From Sipunculus nudus (taxonomy: Eukaryota > Annelida > Sipuncula > Golfingiida > Sipunculidae), in assembly GCA_026874595.1 (NCBI GenBank), contig CM049312.1, positions 31,879,956-31,943,955 on the forward strand: DNA of 64,000 bases, given 5' to 3'. Positions within the stretch are counted from its first letter, which is position 1. Every line of letters begins with the position of its first letter. Positions 12,610 through 20,378 of the stretch are shown piece by piece. A model generated the notes under the pieces. That model ran no database searches, was not told the DNA's origin, and saw only the letters and a list, made by a program, of their open reading frames with translations. The position numbers and the translations under genes were made by a program.

Positions 12610-15600
12610 TTACAGAAAGTGTACATATATTATTTACGGGCTAACCATGAAAATCATTACAATATGTTTTATCCCTATTATTCTGATTTTTATCCCATTA
12701 TGCATATATTTAATCCATATTTTTATCTCTTGGTGTCCCTGTTATTATCCCTGCCAGCAAATGTAATACCACCTACAGTACAGAGAGTTGGATTTAGACA
12801 AGTTGTGTCATTTTCCTTCTGGTTCAAATCTACAAAATGATCATCTGTGTTTTGATGAGATTTCATTTAGATGACTCTTTGATCAAATACAACCTCTGTT
12901 GATACTACAGAACACTACTATCACCAAGTGACAAAATACAGAAGTGAAGAAAGGATTATACTGAATCAAGATGTTCGATCTACAAATCAGTGTCCGTTTT
13001 GTTTTACAGGCAGTGATGCAAGCTCTGAACATAGTGTAGGGAGCCAGTCCACGGGAAGTGAGAATGTGAGTGTTTCAGCAAAGAATACATTACTCGCCAT
13101 GGATTCCAGTAACAAAAATATCAAGAAAGCACTTGGGAAGTTTGAAGATGATATGAGGATGGATGCAATGTTATTTAACCCAGATTCGTTATGGAAGCGT
13201 TCTCAACAAGGGTAAGTGGTATAAAATTAGTTTTGTGCCTATTCTTTGAATAATGAATAATTGATCATATTCCTTTATAACTGATTAAATTGGGTGCATT
13301 ATCATACAATCAATCATTAATGAATATGTATAAACTTTTGCCAAAGTCATGTATTTTGGGAAAATATCTCAAAGGGACCTTTTCACATATATTGTTAATA
13401 TACATTATATGTTAAGTTTATGTATCTGCCAATATTTTGCGTACTCCTGAATATGAAGTATATTTATTGAGATGAAATAACTGAGATCTTATTGGCTCTT
13501 CAGATTTTCACAAGTGCTCTGAAATATGTAAAAGATTTACTGTTCCTTTCAGTTCCTTTCTGTTTGAATATCTCTAAAAAGTTTCAAAATAATCTATAAC
13601 AGAACTTTAGTTATTTTCAAACCTAAAAGTCCACAGCTCTGTAAATTATAAGACACAATCTTTTTATTATGAGACAAAATATTTTATACACTTGTGTTCT
13701 GGTTTCAGTCACATGACTCTGGGCCGGATCAATGAAGTAGGTCAGTTCATATCAGAGTTTGAGCGTGATCCAGATCAGGGAAAAAAGAAGAAAGGTAAGC
13801 GGTACCAGCTATTATTATCACTGTCCAGTATAACATATACATAAGATATTTATTGCTATAACAAACCCCTATCTGGTATATGTTATGGTCATATACAAAA
13901 TAATAATCCACTGAGAGATCATATTTCATGATCATATATCATGGGGAGTGCCTTTATTAGTTACAGTAACTATTTTTACAATTTATGTAATATAAATCAG
14001 TTTATATTATATTTATATTAACTGTACCTGTGGAAAATCCACAAATATTAATCCTATAAGGCAATCTATTGTTAGGGCAGTGTAGTAACAAATTGTTTTA
14101 ATGATGTAGGATGTATGATAACCTTTAAATTTAAATATAAAACCTTGGTTTTCATAAAAAGAAAAGTATGAATGTAAAATCACCAACTCACCTGTAAACC
14201 TTGTACACCTACCACTCATTCTTGTCTTGTGTCTCAGGTCTTTTTGATCATTAAATAAAAAATTGCTTGCTATTGAAAGCAGATTCATGTAGACATGTGT
14301 TCAGTGCTAGAATTTAAAATCTTTACTTCCTTTAGACAGAGTAAAATTCCTTGAGAGGCATTATAATGGAAATGAAGGGTCAGTGGGGATTACAGGCGAC
14401 CTGCTTGACTGCTCCTGCAGGGTATGTTTCTGGTCATGGTCTTAACAGGCCAGTGAGCTCGAAATGCAGGAAAATCCCCAAGGCATCTCCTGAAAAAGTG
14501 TGACAGGCATGTAGGACCTTAAAGCACAAAAGAAATAGGGGCACCTGTGGGGGTAATATTATAAATATTAATTATGCATCTTAATTATGCATCTCCTGCA
14601 AAAGAAATCACTAGAAGAGCCCACTGACGATACTTGTGCAGTATTTGGAGAGTCAAATCAGAGCCGAAACAGGTGAACCATCATGTAGAAAAAACCCAAC
14701 TGCATATTAATTATGTAGATTATATATTATATATTATTTCCTAGGCTTACATAATATGTAGCATTACTGCAACTGTTTAGTATTCTTGTTATTCACTCAG
14801 TTTTCTTCATAGAACTCTGTTTTAGTGAGCATAATTGTCATTTTCTTGTTTATTGCGTTTGATGATACTTAATTAGGTTCCCATGTTACATTGACATTTT
14901 ACATACAACTTTAAATGAAAGGCACAAGAATAATAATGTTGTCATAAAGAAAACAACCTTAATTCGGTTTGACTCTTTTCTAGTTCTTAAAAATGTCATA
15001 AACTTCTTGTATGTAATATTTCTTTTTAGAGCTGAGGACCCCACCAAACTGCCCCCTGGTGGTCCTTTTCACCCCTACAGTGGTCCGGTCCAGCTGTAGG
15101 TTGTCTTGTACCAAGGATTGAACGGTCCAAGTGGTCTGGTCCATTTATTTAACCATAATTAAAAAATTAATTATTTAAAATTATAAATAAAAATAACATT
15201 TTTACGAGTTAAAAAACAAAATTATACAAGCTGACACAAAAAATAATAATAATTATAAAGTAAATAAACCAGTTTACCCCAACAACCCCCTTATTTACCC
15301 TAAAATTCTATATGTCTTAACTAGCCAGAACATCTTGCTCGAATAAAAATTTCTGCCAGTAGTTCTAGTACATTTATTATGGTTAAGGAGTCTTTACCTA
15401 TAAGCTACCTACAAACACTATCACATTTTTCAAAAGAAAGGTTGCAGGTTAAAACTTATCACATGAAAGAAATTCAGCAAAACTAATTTCAGAAGGCACT
15501 TGTTATTCTGAGGATGCAACCGTTAACATGAAATGTCCTGTCATGTGTGGTAATAGGAATACTGTATTTGATCTTATAAAGCCTTAAGAGCTACACCTTA

Positions 15601-17478
15601 TGAATACCGGTGTGTAATTTTCTGATCCATTATGTGCACCTCAACCTACAGAGCTCACATTGACTTGACTCAAACAACAGACTATCCCAGTGATGTCAAT
15701 CTGAGATCCTTCAAAAAACAATATTAAATACAAAGCACATATTTGTGGTCTTCATTTAAAAAAATAAAATGTGATTGATCGGTCATTTATGATTAGATTG
15801 TTGGCAATTGGTAGTTGTCAGGAACCACAGAATCATGGACTATCGGGGTCGGGGCTGTAACTAGGTTGAATATGGTATTAAGTTGAACTTCAAGCTCAGT
15901 ACATTTGTTGTATATTGTATGTATGTTCTAGTGTAGTAGATGATGGTATGTACATATTGTTCTGTACTTGGCAGGTACATTTTTCAAGAAGAATAAGCAA
16001 AAAGAGAAGGTAAGGTATACATGAATATTAATCATGAGGTTTATTGTTTTTTTTTGCATATCTGTTTTTCAGTCATGCTGACTAAAAAATGACATTCGTC
16101 CATTAGGACACAAATTGTAGTTGCATGTTCTTGAAGATCTATTTGGCAATTCAGACAGGCGCTGATAAGACAGCCTCAGAAACCAAAAATTTGGTCATTA
16201 TGATCTATATTCTGTGAACCTCAGGGTGGAAGTATGACTTTGAACATCCTGAAAATCAGACTTTCATTAAGTGCTGTGTTCTTTAACAATTATTTTGCAT
16301 TTTATATAAAAAAATAATGTATAACTGTTGCTATGCACATTTTGATCAATCAGCAAAAATGATTTTTCACAAATATCACTGCCAGTGTTGAAATTTCTTC
16401 CTGCACCCATTGATGTAGTGGGTATCTGTTTAAGGTCCTATTTACTAAGAAGTGTTGCCCTATAATATACCATAAAAAAAATTTTATTTTTGATACAGGA
16501 ACAATTCTCCAATTCTATACTGTAACATAAATTCAACATATCTTGATCAGCTTTTGTTGTATCTTAACAAACACAAAGAGTCTTTTATCCGACCACCAAT
16601 CACCTGGAAAATAATATTACTGATAATTCAAAGACTAAATTGATGGTAAATATAACAAAATGTTATATATTGGCTTAGCTTAATCAATTCTTGTTTATCA
16701 GTATCCTATAACGTCAGGTAGTTTGCAATAATGATCAGTCCTGTGAACTTGTTTATGTGAATATTTTTTAAATCATAACAAAACCCTTGTTCCCTGAGTT
16801 GTTCAGATAAACAAAACTCTACTGTATTTAATAGTTATCACAGAGAGGCTTTGCTTTAGGTAAATGGGGATCTTTAGAACTAAAATATATATGTGTCAAG
16901 GCCCAGATTGCGACCTGGACGGATCTTAGATCTGTCCAGCCCAAATTGCGATCGCAGTCCAGGCCGGCCCAAACTGCGATCACAATCCATTATTGGGAAA
17001 TGGTACCATGTAATACCAAATGAGTTGGTAAAACATTCGATGTTTCACTCCTGTGATAGTAAAAGCATGGATGGCAATATGGGCTGGTCAAGTTTATTAT
17101 CGCAATCTCATCTGGACAGATAGTCCAGATCTAAGATGTGTCCAGCCCAGATTGCGATCCTGAAGCAAGAAAGACAGGATCACAATCTTGGCCGGACTAA
17201 ACTGCAAACCTGATCTGGGCTGGAAGGATCTAAGATCTGGCCAGCCTGGATTGTGATCGCAGTTTGGGCTGGACAGATCAGTGACAGTGTTGACTGTAAA
17301 GTGTAATACATGGCATTCATACTTACATAGTGTAATCAGTTTTTCAGGACTGCATATTTTTTCATTCTCACAGGCTCAACAAGAGATGGCGCTCCAGATT
17401 GCTCAGATGATCATCAACGATGTCACCAGTGTTACTAGTCAACAGTCAGCACCCTCATCCCCATCCAGTCCCACATGA
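4253..17478 (+). CDS. AKAP10: AKAP10 (D-AKAP2) orthologue, 3' half: five spliced exons
   Basis: A-kinase anchoring protein 10 tethers protein kinase A to membranes and scaffolds through a C-terminal amphipathic helix, downstream of two RGS-like domains. Five GT-AG exons of 109, 202, 86, 35 and 105 nt total 537 nt, exactly 179 codons including TGA, and every junction is phase compatible. The translation gives an RGS-domain tail ([19 protein letters not shown]), a Ser/Asn-rich linker, the block [20 protein letters not shown], a Lys-rich spacer, then the helix [17 protein letters not shown]. From memory, the vertebrate protein has HMTLGR followed by ELAWKIAKMIVSDI in the same order. Upstream exons (targeting region, first RGS domain, most of the second) lie before the window. 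The vertebrate C-terminal PDZ ligand is not seen; the protein ends SSPSSPT. Introns are 8648, 497, 2180 and 1364 nt and repeat-rich. Confidence 0.93.
6272..6703 (+). mobile_element. tRNA-derived SINE
   Basis: The head contains an A-box-like TGGCTCAGGGGTAGAGC (6282-6298) and a B-box-like GTGTTCGCATC (about 6325-6335) at tRNA spacing. A roughly 230-bp unrelated body and an A-rich tail (to about 6703) follow. The element is flanked by imperfect direct repeats, TACTTATACTATTA on the left (about 6258-6271) and TACTTATATTAATA on the right, consistent with target-site duplication by LINE machinery. It sits in the large AKAP10 intron in sense orientation. The acceptor-stem pairing of a functional tRNA is absent. 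Confidence 0.8.
6780..7505. repeat. HINE-like tandem repeat element H8, about 140-190 bp unit
   Basis: Four units carry AACCTTTCATCTYGCACATA, then GGCTTACCCACCCATGGATG, ATCGATTTTGAGGTCACGGG and CACCCACTTCTTGAAAAAGC. Upstream is a short GTCYGTCYRTCTGTC stretch, the complement of the GACAGACGGACAG words that precede 3' ends of the other families. That suggests this copy lies with its 3' end on the left. Terminal structures could not be defined. Confidence 0.65.
7800..8105. repeat. Fragment related to H8 (short diverged copy)
   Basis: TATGCCCTCATAACAAATTT, then a CCGTCTTCCTGTCTGTCTTC stretch, ATCATTTGATCTTAAGCATT, CACATATGCCTCACCCACCC and a GAGTTTGACATCAAAG segment. The order of words matches one H8 unit in degraded form. 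Confidence 0.45.
11348..12014 (+). repeat. 168-bp tandem repeat, four units
   Basis: Units start with ATAATATTATCATATCATAT at 11348, 11520, 11688 and 11856. The last three are nearly identical to each other while the first differs in the segment around 11375-11400. Each contains the inverted word GATATACATACTTATGTATA-like hairpin and the phrase TGCTGCCACCTAGTGTGC. A much more diverged relative lies at about 11130-11250. The near identity of the last three units points to recent expansion. Confidence 0.92.
12395..12930. repeat. Foldback repeat with (AT)n core, also found in the segmental duplication
   Basis: The left arm at about 12397-12470 is the reverse complement of the right arm at about 12630-12705: GGGATAAAACATAATGTAAT against ATTACAATATGTTTTATCCC. 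An (AT)n tract lies between them. The right arm continues to about 12930 and is homologous to 42625-42860 and 56715-56990 (ATGTTTTATCCCTATTAT, TCAAATCTACAAAATGAT). It abuts the 13010 exon of AKAP10. Confidence 0.75.
12498..12605. repeat. (AT)n microsatellite
   Basis: Almost pure AT dinucleotides, interrupted once by CTGG, forming the loop of the foldback repeat. Confidence 0.95.
13010..13211 (+). CDS. AKAP10: AKAP10 exon: Ser-rich linker and LWKR block
   Basis: The acceptor is TTTTACAG (ends 13009) and the donor GTAAGT starts at 13212. Entered in phase 1, the exon reads [20 protein letters not shown] and so on, ending [11 protein letters not shown] plus two bases of a Gly codon. It is rich in Ser and Asn at the start and charged in the second half ([16 protein letters not shown]), as expected for the linker between the RGS domain and the PKA-binding helix. 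An interspersed foldback repeat lies directly upstream in the intron and ends about 80 nt before the exon. An ATG at 12928 is in frame but lies in the intron, so it should not be taken as the start. Confidence 0.9.
13709..13794 (+). CDS. AKAP10: AKAP10 exon: conserved HMTLGR block
   Basis: The acceptor GGTTTCAG ends at 13708 and the donor GTAAGC starts at 13795. The first base completes Gly, followed by [28 protein letters not shown] and one leftover base (phase 1). This block is the part most easily matched to vertebrate AKAP10, where HMTLGR is followed by a similar GQFI..E segment (recalled, not searched). Confidence 0.92.
13795..15974 (+). other. AKAP10 intron between HMTLGR and micro-exon
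   Basis: AT-rich, with the candidate alternative exon at 14336. A short GC-richer segment at 15040-15110 (CACCAAACTGCCCCCTGGTG) is not flanked by convincing splice sites. Nothing else recognisable. Confidence 0.5.
14336..14421 (+). CDS. Candidate alternative AKAP10 exon, mutually exclusive with 15975-16009
   Basis: A pyrimidine-rich acceptor (CTTTACTTCCTTTAG, ends 14335) and a strong donor (AGG|GTATGT at 14422) bound 86 nt with no stop in the frame delivered by the 13709-13794 exon. The segment enters in phase 1 and leaves in phase 0, exactly like the 35-nt exon 15975-16009, so either could be used alone. Including both would shift frame and hit a TGA inside the PKA helix. The peptide begins [15 protein letters not shown] and ends LLDCSCR; I recognise no family similarity. 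It could be a chance open segment. Confidence 0.33.
15975..16009 (+). CDS. AKAP10: AKAP10 35-nt micro-exon: Lys-rich spacer
   Basis: The acceptor TTGGCAG ends at 15974 and the donor GTAAGG starts at 16010. Joined to the previous exon's leftover base it encodes [12 protein letters not shown] and ends on a codon boundary. It supplies the basic spacer before the anchoring helix, where vertebrates have a longer segment. The short length and weak sequence constraint make it less certain than its neighbours, but its phase is exactly right. Confidence 0.8.
16895..17280. repeat. Cluster of inverted and direct AGATCT/GCGATCGC repeats
   Basis: The phrase GGATCTTAGATCTGTCCAGC, followed by CCAAATTGCGATCGCAGT, occurs three times in variant form (about 16920, 17125 and 17225). 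It is interleaved with its partial inverse CCGGCCCAAACTGCGATCAC (about 16964). The words are themselves palindromic, so the region can fold extensively. It lies about 95 nt upstream of the terminal AKAP10 exon. Confidence 0.8.
17374..17478 (+). CDS. AKAP10: AKAP10 terminal coding exon: PKA-anchoring helix and stop
   Basis: The acceptor TTCTCACAG ends at 17373. The exon reads [20 protein letters not shown], then a Ser/Pro tail, and TGA at 17476-17478. The spacing of Leu, Ile, Ala, Met, Ile and Val makes the amphipathic face that fits the groove of the PKA RI/RII dimerisation domain. Relative to the vertebrate helix as I recall it, the central Ile-Ala-x-Met-Ile and the Asp two residues on are kept, while the aromatic Trp position is Leu. 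Confidence 0.92.
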   Translation, partial: AQQEMALQIAQMIINDVTSVTSQQSAPSSPSSPT

Positions 17479-17481
17479 CCC

Positions 17482-17524
17482 AGTAAGTCACATGACCCCA
17501 TCAGTCACATGACCAGTCACAAGG
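17482..17524 (+). repeat. AGTCACATGACC short direct repeats after the stop codon
   Basis: Immediately after the AKAP10 TGA, (AG)TCACATGACC recurs at about 12-20 nt spacing, with a partial copy overlapping the stop (CCCACATGACC). The core TCACATGA is nearly self-complementary. Confidence 0.5.
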
Positions 17525-17699
17525 CCAGACCAGGTCAGAGCTAATGAGATGTAATTAACAACCCAAGAGTTACTGAGTGGTAAATATCAGTTCAGAGTTA
17601 CTGAAATGTATATATTCTATTGTCACCTCGTAACACATCCCCACTTAAGAGGGTACTGCTATCAGAACAAGATTAATTATCCCAGGAGTCACACTTTGG

Positions 17700-17905
17700 T
17701 GAGCTTATTCCCTGAGCCACAAAGTTTACCGTCATCCCGGACGAGCCCCCATTTTGTTACGAAGACAAATTGCTCAGGGTAAAATACTGGGTCGATCTGG
17801 GATTCAAACCCATGTGGGTTGCGCACAAATCCAGCGTACCAACCGCTTCGCTAGAAAAGCAAGCTTCCTTAGCGAGACAGTTCGGTCCAGTTTTATGTCA
17901 CCCCG
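17700..17905 (-). mobile_element. tRNA-derived SINE, reversed, in AKAP10 3' region
   Basis: On the minus strand an A-box-like AGCGGTTGGTACGCTGG (complement of 17831-17847) is followed about 20 nt later by a B-box-like GGTTTGAATCC (complement of 17800-17810), then a body running to about 17700. Imperfect direct repeats TGTCACCTCGTAACA (about 17621) and TGTCACCCCGTAACA (about 17896) flank the area and may be the target duplication or part of the SINE. Confidence 0.65.
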
Positions 17906-18059
17906 TAACAACACTAAAAAATAAGTCACTGTTACATCCTTAAAATGAAAGCTTTTTAACTCCCTACAGCAAGTGTCTGGTCCACATGTACCTGAAAACA
18001 GTTGCAGCCAATGAATTATAATAAAGTATCAGTAGATGATTTAGATTATACTTTATACA

Positions 18060-18233
18060 GTGGAACCTGTCTGAAAGACCACCTGTCTTATAAGACCACT
18101 TGTCTATTAAGACCAACATGGTTAACTGAAAGCATTCATGTCAGTTATAACATACCTTCCTAATAAGACCATCTGTGAAAATCAAGACCACTTTTGGCCA
18201 ATCTCATGGGTGGTCTCATAACACTGGTGCTAC
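18060..18233. mobile_element. Pogo/Tc1-like MITE (174 bp)
   Basis: Starts CAGTGGAACC and ends GGTGCTACTG, an imperfect terminal inverted repeat, with TA on both sides. Inside, AAGACCACCTGTCTTATAAG and its variants alternate in both orientations. Related copies lie at 37547-37721 and 51002-51179. TA duplication and the CAGTGGAACC start fit the Tc1/mariner-pogo group. Confidence 0.65.
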
Positions 18234-18252
18234 TGTATTTACAGTCTGCATG

Positions 18253-18258
18253 AATAAA
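18253..18258 (+). terminator. Proximal poly(A) signal candidate
   Basis: AATAAA lies 775 nt after the AKAP10 stop codon, just past a pogo-like MITE. It would give a short 3' UTR isoform containing the reversed SINE. Confidence 0.35.
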
Positions 18259-18617
18259 GTTCAAAGTGTATTAATAGTATATGATATTTTGGTTTAATAT
18301 GAGCTTCTAGCCTCTGGAGTCTCTATTTTTACAGAGGCATGTTCCTGTGATGAAAGTCAACCCAGAGAGTAGCAGTGCAGGGACTGACATTCCACAGAGC
18401 TCATATACGCAGCTTCAGTGACCACTGAGAAATACTCAGCCAATAGGACGGGGCCGTGGCGTGCTTCTGTGACGTGTCATATCATCTGATTCATCAGTAA
18501 AAATTCATGATAGTGCTACTTAATGAAAAAAATATGTGATATCATTTGCTGTATATACCTGAAATAGTTCCCATGAAAGCATTATTAACTATTTGATATA
18601 TAAGTGTTCTCTTGCAA

Positions 18618-18783
18618 CACTAGGTGGCACTCTGGTATGTCTGCCAACCTTTCTTGCAGCCAGTCGTAAATGTAGGCCATCCTCATCTTGTGTGCATGCT
18701 CAGCATTCAGATGGCATTGGTCATTTTCGGTAGAATTCCTGACCCATTGTTTTGGGGCTGGGTGAGGGAGCGCCACCTAGTGT
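18618..18783. mobile_element. MITE-like element with ACACTAGGTGGC termini
   Basis: ACACTAGGTGGCACTC at the left and GAGCGCCACCTAGTGT at the right are inverted repeats about 166 bp apart. The same CCACCTAGTG core occurs in the 168-bp tandem units at 11348-12014, suggesting a wider family. No clear target duplication was found. Confidence 0.5.
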
Positions 18784-20317
18784 GTGTTTAAGAGACTACT
18801 AATATATCAGTATTGTCTAGCAAGTCCAAAAATGTTTATATCATTTCCTTTTTTTTGCTATTTTTATATTAGTCATACAAACATTACTTTTGAACTTGAA
18901 GCAAGTAAGTCTTACACTGGCAGTTGAATCCACTGTTTTGTGACTCTGGTGGTATTTAATTTTACAATGCTATGCCATCTGTGTCAAGAAGCTTTGGCTT
19001 TTAAGTATGGTTTTGTGACATCAGAAAGCCGCTGAAAATGTTAGTAACAGTATTTTATATTTCTTTGGTATACTGTGGTTGACTTCATATTTGCAAGACT
19101 GATAATTTGTGATTTATTCATTTTGAACATTTTGCAAAGGTCTTGGTTATGCAGTCACAACAAAGCCAATGAAATCTAAGTGCAACAGTTTTGCATTTAT
19201 TATAAAATTTTAAATTTCACAATACCTCACTCATTTCTGTTATAGTCATTGTATAATGACTGGTGTCACAGTCGATGTTTTGAGAATTATTACTGCATGT
19301 TTGCATGAGCCAGTTCCGATACCATCCACAGATTAGGTTGCCGATTAAGAAACCATGTTTCCAGAGGTTTGATGATTAATTTGTTTGCGTAAATGCTTTA
19401 CACACTCTTTTTCATACTAGTTAATGGGGCATCTGATTCCAGAGGGTTTCATATTAGCTATTTACTTCCTATTCATGAAATTCAAATATTCGTAAATTAT
19501 AAAAATAATTAAGGTAATTAAGGCTATTTACGGACACCCATTACCTACTGATGATAGCTGCAGTGTTCAGGAGATAGATAAATTGCTTGATAGATAAAAC
19601 TGAGTATTTATAGCTGAGCTCTAGCTTTAGTGAATTAAAAAAATTTATAAGTTTTATCTCCTTGAATATTGGATTTCAGAAAAATGTTATTTTAAAAAAA
19701 AATGTAAGTCAGTATATGTTTATCAGCCAGCAGTATTTAGTCATTTTCAAAGAATGTTAAAATCAGGTGTGCAAGGAAATACTCAAAATGTAAAATTGAT
19801 CACTGAACACAACTCTGAAAAAGTAAAATTGTGTAAATTTAACCTTATGAATGTACCCACACTATAGTATGTATTATTTCACTTTTAGCTCATGTGATAT
19901 ATTGGACAAATTTTATTAGTCAGCTGAAGATCCCGAGACCTTAAATTTGTATTGCATGTGCATGATACGACAAGCCAGTGTTAAAGAAATTGTTTAGATA
20001 GTAGTGTTTGGTAAAACATTGTTTTATTTTATATTCTACCCTGATCTCTGAGAGTTAACATGGTAACAGATTTGTCAAGATTTTGTCCATCCTAAGGAGA
20101 AACTCTGAGAGTTTATTTTTTTTAATGACAAGTTTGGGTTTTGTGCAATTTTAAATAGCATTTATATGTATAGCTGATTTTCCAAAGTCTCATAATGCTC
20201 ATATCATGGTTATTTTTATCCAAACTACTGATTTAAAATTGGGACAAAACTATATGATTGTCCAAGGTATCATGTACATGTATAGTGGTGTTTGTTTAAT
20301 ACACAAAGCATATTTTC

Positions 20318-20320
<3 letters not shown>

Positions 20321-20377
<57 letters not shown>

Positions 20378-20378
20378 C
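20321..20378. repeat. (AC)n(AT)n microsatellite
   Basis: About 17 AC repeats run into about 12 AT repeats. Confidence 0.97.

Larger units (their letters stand above)
4362..13009 (+). other. AKAP10 8.6-kb intron, repeat-bearing
   Basis: Besides the SINE, tandem arrays and foldback repeat listed separately, 4362-6250, 8100-11100 and 12015-12390 show AT-rich sequence in which I see no exon with matching phase and splice sites. Confidence 0.6.

Noticed and set aside
12928-13009. Start codon at 12928 extending the 13010 exon upstream
   Set aside because: The upstream part follows a foldback repeat and the exon has a clear TTTTACAG acceptor in phase with the previous exon.
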